The notes under the pieces: generated by a model
What the model was told of the DNA's origin: nothing
The model's input: only the letters and a program-made list of their open reading frames with translations
Databases searched by the model: none
Shown here: positions 36,766 through 50,015 of the stretch, in pieces
How the letters are laid out: every line of letters begins with the position of its first letter
Numbering within the stretch: the stretch's first letter is position 1
Source: Liolophura sinensis
Lineage: Eukaryota; Mollusca; Polyplacophora; Chitonida; Chitonidae
Length of the DNA: 64,000 nt
Direction: 5' to 3'
NCBI RefSeq assembly: GCF_032854445.1
Contig: NC_088300.1
Coordinates: 47,857,682 to 47,921,681, forward strand
Made by a program: the position numbers and the translations under genes

Positions 36766-38695
36766 AACCAGGTTACAAAATATATAGAGGCCTCTGTAAA
36801 AATCATTAGAATAAATTTAAACGCAATACAAGACAGATGGATATGAAAGAGGACTTGTATCATGCAAAAGAGACTCGAACCCAGTATTTTTCAGTTATGT
36901 GGTGAAGATGGATCATGGCAATAGTTTAATCACAAGGGCATAAAGCTAATGACAATTGGATAGGTTGTAACATTGTAACAAACTCAAGGACGAGGCTAAC
37001 CCTAACTCATGCATTATCTGTCAAAACACTGTCTGTCACAGCGCAAAAGGAGATGAATTTCTTGGAAATCTAGATCGGTAATGATCTTATCAGATCTCAG
37101 GTAAAGTCGTCGCTAGATGGGTTACAGTGGAATTCTATGAATTCTACGAAAAGTAAGCCGGTGTTATGTAAGAATTAGATTTCCGAAGGCTATAAATGGA
37201 TAACAAAAAACGCGAAACATGCAGATAAGTGGGTCACAGCACTAAGATGACCCAGAGCTTAGAGCGCATGCTTCGCTTGGGCCGGACCGAGCACCCGTGT
37301 TATATCAGGGAGTTGAGCATATGCCTGAAAGTTATCTGGTTTGGAGCTCGGCACAAAGCATGCTTTGCCAAATTTTTAATTCAGGGTATTTAATTTCCAA
37401 ATTTTCTTCTACTTCCCATGTCTCTCCTATGATAATTTTATCTTAACCTGTATGTCATTAGGATACACTATCATGACATGTCCAAAATGTCATTGTGAAG
37501 AATGTGTTAAACCTGAAGTACACAAACAAACGTTATTGTGTTAAAAAAGATGCAAAAGATGTAACCTAGAAAACTCGAGAGGCCGAGGAAAACTAGAAAT
37601 GATGACATTAGCACAGCTATTGTTAGTGATTGTGAATCTGCCATTGAGGAATTATTTTCTTTTGCCGGACTAATGTCTAAAAAAAAGTGCAGCTCATAGC
37701 ATACAAGTATATTTTAAAGGTATGCATACATTGTTCATTTTCGTCCCAAAAAACCTTCGTCCATTTTTAGAGAATAAATCAATAAAAAGCCACTGTGACG
37801 TATCTGAATGGAAATGAATGAATTATAATGTTGTCCTTGTGCAAACATCGAACCAGCCAACAAATGATTTAATTTGTAAGCATGGATAAAAACATAATAG
37901 ATAGATAAAACTGGCTGGACGAGGTTAATGTGTATGTCTTTCCTGAGGTTATGTCTCATATTCCGACTTTAAAACTGAACTACTTAATGTGTATACCACA
38001 TGTGCCATAACTGTTATATACCTGTATTTAATGATTGTGATTGCTGACTAGTCTGGGCTGGTGCATGTATACATGCCTAGGGCAGACACACACAACAGGG
38101 CCGGAGTCTTCGTAATCTGTTATTTACCATTTGGTAAAGAGGTATAACAACTCAATTATACTTGTCTGATTGGTGTTTACACCATTATAAAAGAAGAAGA
38201 AAAACATGTGTTTCGCGGCAGCCAGGTTTATAGCTATAGACGACTGGAAAACATCTCGAGGAAACAAATGTACTCGTCAGTTAAACAAACCCGGCGTTAA
38301 GTGCCTGAGCCCGTATAGTTGTTTTACCTGATTAGGCAGGTGCTCAGTCACGAAAAGCAGCAATATTCGTTTTCAGATTTGTTGAGTTTGGGATTGTCGT
38401 TTAATATTTAAAACACATGTTTGGCAGGAGAACAAATGATCTCATGGAAGGTTGTGTAGGGCACATTAGACATTAGGGCGTCCGTTATAGATGTGACAGT
38501 CCCAGTACAACTCCGTGGAGCGTATTGCCTATAAGGTCTTAGAAAAAATTGGTGGGCATTGTAACCAAATAAAATGATGTTAAAAGCTACATTAAACCTT
38601 AAGCAAAGCAACAAACAATCTCGAAACTTGAAATTCATAACATATTTGACTTCACATCTCTGGTCGCGTCATCTTTGCACACTACTTTTCGTGTT

Positions 38696-38956
38696 TACTT
38701 ATTTATTTATTTGATAGGTGTTTTACGCCGTACCCAGTAATATATGACATACGGTGGTCAGCATTATGGTGGAGGAAACAGGCTAGAGCCCGGGGGAAAA
38801 TCACGACCATCCGCAGGTTGGTGGCAGACCTTCCCACGTACAGCCGGAGAGGAAGAGAGCAAAAGCTGGATTTGAACTCACAGCGATTACATTGGTAAGA
38901 GGCTCCTGGGCCATTATGCTGCGCTAGCATGCTACCCAATCGATCCCGGAGGCACC
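38696..38956 (-). repeat. tRNA-derived SINE, full-length
   Basis: The tail (TTATTTATTTATTTGATAGG), GTGTTTTACGCCGTACCCAG, GAGCCCGGGGGAAAATCACG, CACGTACAGCCGGAGAGGAA and a tRNA head ending GATCCCGGAGGCACC are present. A 197-codon open frame on the minus strand runs through it and is not a gene. Confidence 0.9.
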
Positions 38957-39603
38957 ACACTCTTCTTTTTAGCTTGGACAACAATCTCCAGGACAATAAA
39001 GAGTGTTTCAAGGTTTGTTTCCTAAACCATGTGGCCCTGGTAAAGTACAACATAAACAAGATTTTCTTCAATAAATAATTAAATACAATGTAAAATGTTG
39101 TGAGAAGTGGGCAACAAGATTTGTTTCGTTTAGAATTCCGGTGACCCAGTTGGAGTCGTTTTATAGAGTGCACGTTATACAACTGACATTGCAGACCGCT
39201 ATATAACCGCAGCCCGAGGTACGCTGGCGTATAATTACATGCAATAGGATAAGTGGCATTCGTGGGATGGATTTCATATAGATGTTTACAGTACACTTAA
39301 CCTGCTACATTAATACACACTCTAGCCAGTTAAGGTGATTGTCCATAACAATTTAATGATAACATTCTAACCGATAAAAGGCTCTTGTATAAGGCCTTGC
39401 AAGTTTTATAAACTTAGATATATTTGTAGAACATTGAAAGCTTTTTGACTGATTGGCAATATTTGTTTATATAACAACCATATTTAGATAAGGAAAGAAA
39501 CATTTATCACAGCAAACTTCCCCATTTACTTCTATCTGCTGAAAATATCACGTATGGAATTATTCATTAAACGGGGATCTTGAGGAATTCATGGCCTAAT
39601 AAT

Positions 39604-39822
39604 TAGCGTGCCGTTGGGGAGCAATGCGTTCGCTGCGTGTGAGTTCAAGTCTAGCTCATGCTGTCTTCCTCTCCAGTCGTACGTTGCAATCTGTCAGCAA
39701 CCTGCGGATGGTCGTGGGTTTCCACCGGGCTCTGTCCGGTTTCCTCCCACCATAATGCTGGCCGCCGTTACAAAAGTGAAATATTCTTGAGTACGGCATA
39801 AAACACCAAGCCAAGAAATACA
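39604..39822 (+). repeat. tRNA-derived SINE, 5'-truncated
   Basis: GTGAGTTCAAGTCTAGCTC, TGCTGTCTTCCTCTCCAG, AACCTGCGGATGGTCGTGGG, CACCGGGCTCTGTCCGG and GTGAAATATTCTTGAGTACG are present, with the tail starting GGCATAAAACACCAAGCC. Confidence 0.9.
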
Positions 39823-40100
39823 TTAAAATGAGGATCTTCGCTGGAATAGTCATCTCTACCTTTTATGACGTCTCGTCTCCGATTGATGAGGACCCAGGGT
39901 TGAATCTAGGCGGCGCTGTATAGCGGCCGCTATAAATATGTTATTATTTCTACGGCTGATGTTTAACTCTGCATTTAAGAAGTTTTACAAATCTCCTCAC
40001 TTATATCTGCAGAAGAACAGCAAGAACAGGTGACCTACATTGTCAAGGGCCTGTTAGTTGCAGGAAGCGAGTGTTAGTCCCCACGGCTGTAATTATTTAG

Positions 40101-40346
40101 TTTGTTAGTTATTTATTTGATTGATATTTTATGCCGTACTCAAGAATATTAACTTATATGACGGCGGTCAGCATTATGGTGGGCGGAAATTCACGACCAT
40201 ATGTAGGCTGCTGGCAGACATTCCTACGTACGGCCGGAGAGAAAGCCAACATGAGCTGGGCTTGAACTCATATGCAGCGATCGCATTGGTGAGAGGCTCT
40301 GGTATCATTGCGCCTGCTCTGGCACGCTAATCTCCTCTGCCACGAA
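40101..40346 (-). repeat. tRNA-derived SINE with central deletion
   Basis: TTATTTATTTGATTGATATT, ATGCCGTACTCAAGAATATT, ACGGCGGTCAGCATTATGG, TACGTACGGCCGGAGAG and a diverged head are present. The CCGGGCAGAGCCCGGG hairpin is lost. Confidence 0.88.
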
Positions 40347-40349
40347 AGA

Positions 40350-43300
40350 CACAATAATGTTAGAGAGACACAAGACATGTGCTAGGCGACTGAGTGAAAT
40401 CAGTATTCAAATTGTGTATCATGCTAGAATATAAGCTGTCATAAATATATGTAAAAAATTTGTATCTCAGGATTACAACTGTTCTATATTCAGCATGGCG
40501 ATCTAATTCAACATAATGAATAGACAGCCCTTAGTCCCGAGTTAAGCGGAAACAGACACAATGATGAAGCTGAGGGCCAGATATTCTTGACGCTCGGTCC
40601 ACATTTAGTTAAAAAAGAATTATACTCATTGTAAAACTTGAGAAACTTGGCCTGAGCGCGTTTGGTGGAATAACCTTGACACGCTAGTTTTTGCAGTAAT
40701 AACTTGTGACGTTGATTAGAATCGTCACACAACACACAGGATCTAACAAATGCTACAAGGCGAGATATGTACATGTCAAAGGCAGGATCCTTCGGTATAT
40801 TGCTGTCGAAGTAAGGTTAATTTACAATGTCAAAAGTGGAACTATCCCTCTCGTGGTAAAGTCTGCTAGAGAGAAAACATTTAACAATAATTTTTGCATG
40901 GTGGATATTTGGGGGCCACATCTTGGTAATCATGGTCTTGGCGTAATAATGTTACAAATTAGGATATAACACATGTTATATGTTTGTATTCGAATTTGTT
41001 TTTTAATATGTGTTCAGTCTGGATTTGAATCGTATTTATATTTTTTCTATATTCATAAAAATTATTGTAATTCAGATTAAAATAATGTTTGGATGTAAAC
41101 AACAAATTTATCTTCAAATAAATTTATTAGACAAGAATCACATCCTTAATTAGAAGATTATTATGTAAAGGTCATATATACCCACGGCTGGTCCAAAATG
41201 TACATCATACAAAAATATTTTCAAATACCCTTTTCTCCTGAAAGAAAAAGTATTCAAAGACCATATTTGCTTTTAAGTTTTTCACATTCTTTCATCTCAT
41301 TTTGGCATCTTTTGTATGTTTCTTCTCCTTTAAAGCTGAAAGATAGGACGGGATCTTAAAGGAAAGGGCCTATAAAAATGTAAAGCGAGGTGTTTAATAT
41401 GATTATCTTATAATTAGATGTTGCCGTTTTAAACTTGTTATGGAGTGAAGCATAACCACAATTGGATATTTTTTATAAACTTGAACTTTTGGTATCAAGG
41501 ACGACAATGTCATCAAGTATATCAAACTATTGAGTCAAAGATAAAAGCAACACCCACTTAACGGATGCCATAGGTTTGTTCAAACAGAGCATTTATTTGG
41601 GATATCTCATTTGAATTCTTGTTTCAGAAGTGTTGGCTTAAGGACATTCATCGTCAGAAGTTCCGATATATATCCGACTGTCACGGTGCAGTATATTTTT
41701 TATAATATTACAGGCCTATAAGAGCGAACTTTTCACTCTTTGACCCCTCACTTCATCATTGAAATAGCTTAAATGGGCCTCTATGCAACGAGTCTTTGAT
41801 CGTGTTTATGCAGAAGTGTTTAAAATAAACCTTCAAAATAAAGTAGTATAGGCCAAACAGATGAATTCTTCTTTCAAGCAGACCTGAAGTGACAGTCTGC
41901 ATGTAAATAAAATTGAAGGATATGATATAGCTCATTGTTCACAGTTATGTATTACTATATGTACAGTTTCACGTAAGAGTTACGTGAAATACAATGTCAG
42001 CACATTGCTGAGAATCACGTCCTAAAACTTGGGTAAATTTGTATACCTCTATGTTTATTTATTTATTTGATTAGGGTTTTGGACTATGTGTTAGAATTAC
42101 GTGTAAATGTTAGTTCATAGTTTACAAACACATGGTAAAACAGTGAGTAGGCTAAATTTGTATAGTTTTATACGTTATAGTCAGATGAAAGAAATAGCCA
42201 CTGCTTCCCAGTGAGAACAGCTATAATGCTATATAAATGGGGAAAACAGGGACAGTGCTAACTTATAATAAATAACCACGCTTAATCTCCATTTGAAGAC
42301 AATATCAACTGTATCAGAGTTATGAAATTCAATCTTAGGCTTATGAAAAGAAAAGCAATCGTATAAAATGTGATCTTGTAAGTTGTATACCCTCATGTAA
42401 ATGATATACCGTCTTGATAGGTTTTTGGTTTGCTGTACGAAACGCCACCCCCCCCCCCCCCTCCCCCCTGCTCCCCGCATACCCTAACTTTTAAGTTCAG
42501 CACATTACAAGACCAGACCCATGCGTCGCAGGATGAGTATTTGGCCAAGCTGTCACGCGTCATGCTTGGTTATGTTAGACCGTGAGTATCTATAGGCAAG
42601 GTAAAGTTGAATGTTGTACGACAAATCGTTAAAACTTAAAAATCGTAGTCCAGCAGGGCAATGCTACTTAAGATACAGTGTGATAAATTCTATTTCTAGT
42701 ATGAACATCTAGGGCTATACAACCGACAATAATGGTACTTTTATTAATGGTCATACTGCATTGTCAGCTATATTACGGTCCTACGAGCGAGCTAACATAC
42801 TGGTATCTTTACGAATTGCTAGATAGAATTCCCTCATTGCTTTTCAACATTTTACAACATGTTTCTGCATGTCCGGTTATGATCTGAGAAAAAACAACAT
42901 AACCACATAGTCGAAGACATATATCTTTACACCAGGACTAAAAATAACACATACACACGTGTTTTGTTCAGGTATAATTTTTCCACCTTAGAGATGTAGA
43001 AGGATCTGTCTGCTATGGCTTCCCTGTTAACCACGCCCCATCATGCATTTAGAACAGATATGCACCTATATGTTGGAGAGAACATCTAATCGTCAACAAC
43101 AACTCTGTTCATTCAAGAGCATAATGGCACTGAATTAATAACACGGTGGGTAAAGGTGTTAAACAGTTAGGCGTCGATAAAGACCAGCTTGAAGACTATA
43201 TTATGGAGTGATTTGTTCCTGTGACTAACCATTGACAATGACACTTATTCGCTTTTCAATCGATCATTTAACCGATAAACCATTGATAACTCGACACTAC

Positions 43301-43970
43301 GGAAGCATGACCCTGACAAACTAGCTTTCTGCTGTTAGCTTTTCCCCTTAGGAGCGTGATTTAAGAAAACCTAAGATCCAAAACTGTAATCTTCTTTACA
43401 ATTCACAATACTTAAAGCTAGATACTCAAAATTAGCTGAAACTGTACTACCACTGATGATAACGCCACACCACAAATTCTCTATTTCATCCACATATATT
43501 TAGGAGTTTGATACGTTTGGATTAATGCTCCAAACAGTTTTGTGAAATACACCACTGGGGCTCCAGATGCGTCAATACCGTACTAGTCAGACATAGAGCA
43601 ATATGCATGAAAACAACTAATAGGGTTTTATTTATACCATTGTATTGACAATGATATGTACATACGTGTTTAGAAAGAATAAGGCAAAATCGAGTTATTT
43701 CTTCGTTTTCTGCCCTAATAAAATTCGGATATTAGAAGAATAAATCCTGTAAGATACAAAAAGCAGAGTCAGTAAATTGTCCATTTCGTCTAATGTTCTT
43801 TCTATACATATTTGCTCGTCTCGATATGCACTGATATATTTTACTAAAATATTAAAAGATGAGATATCCTCAGTGTGAAAGATCTTTAATATTAAAGCAT
43901 TCCTTGGACAATTAAGAGTGGTTCAATGTTACAGTGTTGTTAAATCAGCTCAATGTTCACAGGCATCCAA
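40350..43970. other. Stretch with no supported gene
   Basis: Contains a SINE tail scrap (TTTATTTATTTGATTAGGG, about 42054-42078) and a C run at about 42448-42463. No exon is recognised. Confidence 0.4.
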
Positions 43971-43978
43971 AGTTATTG

Positions 43979-44053
43979 AACCGGTATATTTAAATAAACA
44001 TGTTCTTTGATATCTGGGTTGATATTTATTAAAGAACATTTATATACCGGTAC
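43979..44053. repeat. Imperfect inverted repeat, potential hairpin
   Basis: ACCGGTATAT...ATGTTCTTTGATATC on the left is mirrored by GATATTTATTAAAGAACAT and ATATACCGGT on the right, with the arms separated by a short spacer. One arm lacks about eight bases. Confidence 0.6.
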
Positions 44054-44514
44054 TCTTTCTTTCTTCTGCAATTTCCTTCTTTCAAATAAAATATGTTCTG
44101 CGACATTCCAGTCGTCATGTTGCCAAGCTTGAAAGCGAAGGATTCGTTTCCCCTTGTACACTGAAGTGGAGCGGGAACTCGATACATACATGGTCGAGCA
44201 AAAGGTGCCACATGTAACAGGGAAGCCTTGCTTTGTTGAAGTCTAGTTTCTGAATTTGGAACTAGTTTAGATTGAACGTTTACATATTTACATCAGAACG
44301 TTGGTCCATTGCCTTGCAGAGGCTTCCCCAAACTTATGTGCAAGGTTTCCTTATTGTCCAGAAAACGTGGTTTGGATCACGACGAACCCTTATTTGGTTA
44401 TTTTATTAATTTCTTTTTCGCTACATAATCAAGAATTTTTGATTTATTTATTTAAGTTGTACTGGCGAACTTTCTGTTACTGTGACGCACAGAAATGTAC
44501 ACAATTATTAGCGA

Positions 44515-45020
44515 AAGATGAGCGTTAGACTACGCACACGACCACATGAGCATTAGATTGCGATCACGGTAACATGAGCGTTATACTACGCACACGGTCA
44601 GATAAGACTATGCACACGATCAGATGAGCTTTAGACAACGCACACGGTCTAAGAGCGTTTGACTACGCACACGGTCCCATGGGCATAAGACTACGCACGC
44701 GTTCACATGAACTTTAGACTACGCCCATGGTCAGATGAGCGTTAGACTATGTTCACGATCACATGAACTTTAGACAACGCGCACGGTCACATGAGCATTA
44801 GACTACATACATGGTCACATGAGCGTTTGACTACACACACGGTCACATGGGCATTAGACTACGCACGCGGTCACATAAGCTTTAAACTACGCACACGGTC
44901 AGATGAGCGTTAGACTATGCTCACGATCATACGAGCTTTAGACAACGCACATGGTCACATGAGCGTTAGACTACACACATGGTCACATGGGCGTAAGACT
45001 ACGCACGCGGTCACTTGAGC
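44515..45020. repeat. Minisatellite, about 28-bp unit, roughly 18 copies
   Basis: The unit GAGCGTTAGACTACGCACAC + GGTCACAT repeats head to tail with substitutions and an occasional shorter copy. It begins right after an unsupported short plus-strand frame. Confidence 0.93.
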
Positions 45021-45264
45021 GTAGCTGACCAATTATTGACAAGGTCAAGGCCCCACAAACAGTAAAAACACGGCAGGCCATTCTACAAATTTGCTATCCA
45101 TGGCCCTAATCGGTTTTGGCAATATTTGGCCCTGGATAAGCGCTATAAAACCCATTAAAAGTTTGGGTAAATATGTAAACAAAAAAAAAAGGACACCACC
45201 AATGCAGAAGTGTAATGACCGATACATGGAAGAAAGTCTTAGCTCATCTTAAATACGTACCTTA

Positions 45265-45416
45265 CATGGGAAGGTCCGTCAGCAACCTGTGGATGGTCGT
45301 GGGTGTCTCCTAGGCTGTGCCCGGTTTTCTCCCAGTATAATGCTGGCCGCCGTCGTATAAGTGAAATATTTTTGAGTACGGCGTAAAACACCAATCAAAT
45401 AAATAAATAAATCTTG
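45265..45416 (+). repeat. SINE, tail half
   Basis: GGGAAGGTCCGTCAGCAACC, AATGCTGGCCGCCGTCGTA, GTACGGCGTAAAACACCAATC and (AAAT)n are present. Confidence 0.9.
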
Positions 45417-45529
45417 AAAATGTATACGGTTACATTAAATATCTACCTAATCAGTACTGTGTTGTTGAATCTCTCACACTCTCCTATGTATGATCAACCA
45501 TTCACAAATTAAATGCACGTAACAGAAGT

Positions 45530-45600
45530 TTGTTTATTCATTTAGTCTGCGTTTAACCTTATAGTCAAGAATTTTCACTTATGCGACAGCAGTAAAGTTT
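45530..45600 (-). repeat. SINE tail fragment
   Basis: TTATTCATTTAGTCTGCGTTTAACCTTATAGTCAAGAATTTTCACTTATGCGACAGC resembles a decayed tail. Confidence 0.5.
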
Positions 45601-45718
45601 TTCGTGAAGATAACGAGAGTAAACTTTATGATTAAAGCCAAGCGGCTGAAACTAGAGCCATGTTTTAGCTGTATATTTAGTTGAATGTAACACAAATTTG
45701 AATGTAACCACAGTTTTG

Positions 45719-45945
45719 GTTTATTTGTGTTCAATGCCATACACAAGAATTTTTCATTATGCGAAGGCGATCAGTTTTGTGGGTGGATTTCTCGCAGTAT
45801 ACCACCTGCTTTTCGTAAGTTACTGACGAACGCACTGGGCTCTGCTCGGTTTTGCCCCACTGTGACACTGGCCGACTTCGTATAAGTGAAATATTCTTGA
45901 GGACGGTGTAAAACACCAATCAAATAAATAAAGAAATAAATATTG
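45719..45945. repeat. Composite of two SINE tails in opposite orientation
   Basis: A diverged reverse-oriented tail (about 45719-45785) meets a forward tail half (about 45790-45945: CTGGGCTCTGCTCGGTTTTG, TATAAGTGAAATATTCTTGA, GGTGTAAAACACCAATCAAA). The two tails face outward and give a 200-bp near-palindromic arrangement. Confidence 0.7.
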
Positions 45946-45999
45946 ACGAACTTTAGAATGAGTAACATATAGATATGTACACGTTCATCGAAGCCACCT

Positions 46000-47600
46000 A
46001 CAGTGAACGTTATAGACCGCATGCGCGAAGGGCCTAACGCTATCGTCACTAAGGCCTGATGACCTGTGAGAGCGACAGGGAGTCACAAATTCCCTATCCA
46101 AGGTTTTGATCTCATGCACGCCTTGTGTGTGATAGCGATCGAAAGGCAAACATCTCAACAGCATACGTACAAGGGCGCATTACTTGTTTGGAATCAAGTG
46201 AACTCCAGTTTGTATGTCAATCAACCCACAAATAGATTCAAATTTTTAAATAAGACTATATCTCTACATTAACTTGTAACGTACTGATTACTTCGTAAAC
46301 AAGGAAACAACGACAGCTCTGTAGTCGGGGATTCCCCAACTCTACATTTGAACAACATATATACTGCCTGACGGGCCTTCCCGCTCGAGTTGACACGGTT
46401 CTTGCCTAAAGCTGAGACCTGTGTATTATCAAATTTACAAGGCCCTTCACAAGTTTAGGTTCACTCTACCCAACAGAATATATTAACATATTAGCAAGAG
46501 TGTCCAAAGTAATTTTCACCCTTAATTTTTATCAAAAAGCTGTGGGTTATTTTGACATGCAACCATGCACCCAATCTATGTTTACACTGGCTAATATAAA
46601 TTGAGCTTTTGTTGTGTAACGAAATTCTTCAACTTTAAACAAAAATTTTCAAGGTCCACCGACGTTTTTTTTGACCAGTAGATGTTCTCTTCGTTTCTGA
46701 TTGGAGACCGTGACAGCAAGCGGTATGTTAAGTTTTGTGTCCAGAACTGGTTTTATAACGGAAATGGGGCATGCCACAAACACGTCGTCTTTAGATGTAT
46801 GATTGGTTAGTTATTTTTACGAATAAATAAAGTATATATGTGAGTGTACAACGTTGTTTTGTTGGGACATGCGCTGTAGGATTACTTCCTATGCATACAC
46901 CTAAAATGATATGCGCCTATGTGATCATCAAATCAGTGATATCCTCTAAAAGACAAAACACATGAATAATATGGTAAATACGTTTCCACGGACAACACCA
47001 CAAAGTATACTGACCTCACTGACAGTCGTTGAAAGAAAAAAAAAGAAATAATACAGTCTTAGTTATTCCAGAATAGGGACGGAATCACACCTTAACGGCT
47101 ACCTCCATTTTGTTCTGACTCTGATTTTATCATGCAATTTCTCATGCAATAATTTAATTTTGTATCTATATATTTATATATATATGTGGTCTAGTGTTGT
47201 TTTTCCAGTTTACATATAGTACCTTGATAGTACTTGATGGATGACTTTATTCACAAAACCGGATGCGAACTTCCGCTGTATTACACCAGTACCGCTGTAT
47301 TAAACCCGTGTCGGTCGAAAATATGTAGCATTCATGTCTATAAATAGAAAACAAAACAGAAGCTTAAAGCTAAAACTTTACATATATAACTATATGTAAC
47401 ATATAGTTACATCCTTCTTACATTTCAAACCGTCGCATGCCCAAACGTGTACTTTCATGTTTCGACGTTTGAATGATATGTGGCTGTGAAAAGTGATTGC
47501 CTTATTCCAGAAAATTTCCAGAAATTTTTCAAACTTTTATCATAAATCACGACTTCCTTTTAGCCAAGATAACGTCTTGACCTACGAAGTTTGATAAAAG
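46000..47600. other. Stretch with nothing recognised
   Basis: No exon or clear repeat was seen. A short palindrome AACTATATG-TAA-CATATAGTT lies at about 47390-47412. Confidence 0.4.
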
Positions 47601-47603
47601 GAG

Positions 47604-47720
47604 ACCCCGCACGTGGGAAGATCTGTCAGAAACCTGCGGATGGTCGTGGGATTCCCCCAGGCTCTGCCCAGTTTCCTCCCACCATAATGCTGAACGCCGT
47701 CGTTTAAGGGAAATATTCTC
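47604..47720 (+). repeat. SINE, central fragment
   Basis: CGCACGTGGGAAGATCTGTC, CTGCGGATGGTCGTGGGATT, TTTCCTCCCACCATAATGCT and GAACGCCGTCG are present. It breaks off shortly after the GGGAAATATTCTC block. Confidence 0.85.
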
Positions 47721-47819
47721 TTATAAAGCCATTGCACATGGCTTTATACTCTATATTTCCCAACAAAAAGCATGTCAGGATGTAACCCATGTGAGTTATG
47801 ATGTGGACTAGTATTTTAA

Positions 47820-48046
47820 TGGGGCCTCCGTGGCTTAGTTGGTTAGCGCGCTTGCGCAGCGTAATGACCCAGGAACCTCTTACCAGTGCGGTCGCTCTGA
47901 GTTGTAACCTGCGACCTGCAGATGGTCGTGGGTTTCCGCTGGGCTCTGCCCGGTTTCCTCCCACCATAATGCTGACCGCCGTCGTATAAGTGAAATATTC
48001 TTGAGTAGGGCGTAAAACACCAATAAAATAAAATAAATAAATATTA
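47820..48046 (+). repeat. tRNA-derived SINE with complete head
   Basis: This copy shows the whole tRNA-like head: GGGGCCTCCGTGGCTTAGTT, GGTTAGCGCGCTTGCGCAGC, GTAATGACCC and the B-box region GAGTTGTAACC. The body GATGGTCGTGGGTTTCCGCT, the GGCTCTGCCCGG hairpin, GTGAAATATTCTTGAGTAGG and a tail of AAAT repeats follow. A TATTTTAA-like duplication flanks it imperfectly. The tRNA head defines the element's forward strand. Confidence 0.93.
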
Positions 48047-48049
48047 TTT

Positions 48050-49660
48050 TAACATTTTAATATGAGACGTGGAAATGTATGTGTGTACAGAGTAAATGTC
48101 TTACATCATCAGAAGATAGCCTTCAATTGCTCATAGCTCAGTAAAACTCATCAATTCAAAAACTAGACACCTGGAGCCTAAGTGATTTTCGTGCTTTGTA
48201 AACAAAAATATAACATTCTTACTTTCGGTAAAATAGCATGAACAGAAGCACTTACACGCACTCCAAATTGTCACCGAAAGCTTTCCAACAGGCTTTTCCG
48301 ACAGGTTTTTCTATTTTGTGATTTTACATTTTTTGGAAGTTGACTCTTAAGATTTGTTTTCACAATCTCTATAGCACGGGACTTTCTACAATTAACTTGT
48401 CTTCTAAACGAGTACATTTGTTTGGTTCAATAATAAGGGTCTTCCTGTCAATGAATGGTAAGGAAATGCTGTAGACCATTATTTAACTAATACGCTACAC
48501 GTGTCTCATTTTGCATTACAAATTTAATGGACTAAGTGAAATAACATGCAGTTGGAGAGATTCTGGAAATTTTATTATAGGCCTCGCCTAAGGTAATCTT
48601 AGCTCAGTGTTGAGTTTAATTCATCGAAAGTTTTGTAATTATATTATTTAGGGCAATTTGTAATCATAAATACCTCTAAGGTGAAGGAAGTCCTCTGCTC
48701 GTACGCTCAGTTTTCATTGGCCTAGACAATAGCCTACCCGCAATCCACGTGAGGGGTGCACATCATAATACCTTCATGATGTCTTTGGCACAGATTACAG
48801 TATAAATGGGTGCCCAGTCGTCTATTTGTATTCTAATGGAAGCATCAGTAATAATCTGGTTTGTTATGTCCTTATTAATCCACGTCATCTCTTCTTGACT
48901 AACCGTTCTATCAAACGCACGCTTTATAGCGTTATAATCAAAACAAACAATTAAGCTGATGAAAACGTGGACTGAATGTCCAACATGATTTCATGCATTA
49001 ATATTGACAGTTTTCACACCTGTGGCGTCCTGACCTTATTATTGTTTTTGTAACTTCATCAGTTTTGTCAAATGTAGGTCATGGCCGTGTGATTTGAACA
49101 CGAGTTCTGCAGTTTCATTGTTCACATACCTTTAAGCCCTGTTTACATCCATGACTACACAATGTTAAGAACACTGACACAGAACAGTTCGAAACACCCT
49201 GGTTCTAAGACAAAGCTTGCATTCCATTTACACACCCAATGGAGAACTCAGTTTTGGCCGAGACAAATAATTAGGAATTGTCACAAAATAATAATAGTTT
49301 TTGAAGATAACAAAACATTTTTCCATTTAACACCGACTGGGCTTATACCATATTGTGCCATTAGCCAAGAGCCACGAAAATAGCTTCTCTATATTTTTAG
49401 ATAAGCATCAACAGACGCTTGGTAATGGCGGTTAATAGCTATTGATCTGACCGAATAATCTTCGAGTGTTCCACCATATCGATAAGGCAAACTACCAGAC
49501 GTAACATATTTATCTATGTTTAACCCTCTTAAAACTATTGGGTTATTAATTTAACTAAAAGTAAACGCATGTGACATCCGTGCCAGGTGAATGAATATAT
49601 TTGTGCATTCTGTGCATGGGAGCACGGGTGTGTATGTGTGTAATGAAAAATCAAATGTGG
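48050..49660. other. Stretch with nothing recognised
   Basis: No exon, RNA gene or repeat of the common families was seen. Confidence 0.4.
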
Positions 49661-49664
49661 AAAT

Positions 49665-49744
49665 CGCCAGGGAGGTGGAATCGAACCACTCGAACATGAA
49701 TGGGATTGAAGCCTGCACGTCAGAGCACTGAAGATCATCTAGGT
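49665..49744 (-). pseudogene. tRNA-Sec pseudogene (copy A)
   Basis: The minus strand retains the long tRNA-Sec layout: GATGATCTTCAGTG (D arm), GTGCAGGCTTCAATCC with the TCA anticodon, and a well-kept T arm GAGTGGTTCGATTCCACC. It is about 80 nt instead of 87, the acceptor stem has several mismatches (TCACCTAG against CTGGCGA) and the anticodon stem is disrupted. Its 5' flank still has TATAAAA at 49771-49776, the conserved upstream element near 49780-49810 and an ATGCAAAT octamer at 49819-49826. Confidence 0.85.
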
Positions 49745-50015
49745 GATTACAGGCGGATAATCGAGAAGGTTTTATACCGTTGACGATTTGTCCGTTTCTG
49801 TCCGTTGAGTGATTATAGATTTGCATACAGTCGAGGGAAAACGGCCAGATATGGGATTTCTGTGTACTGTGTCAAGTGAGATATTTTTTTACATGGATGT
49901 AATATAAGAACATTTTAACGTTATCCTCATAATAGAAATCCATACTGACAATTTTGCCTGTTTTTGATTCTGCCACACTATTAGCTCTAGTCAAAAACAC
50001 GAAAAAAGTGGAAAT

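Noticed and set aside
38703..39296. 197-codon open frame on the minus strand
   Set aside because: Its 3' half is the SINE at 38696-38956 and the rest shows no protein-like feature.
44515..45020. Regularly spaced repeats considered as a CRISPR array
   Set aside because: The units are contiguous without spacers, and the genome is animal.
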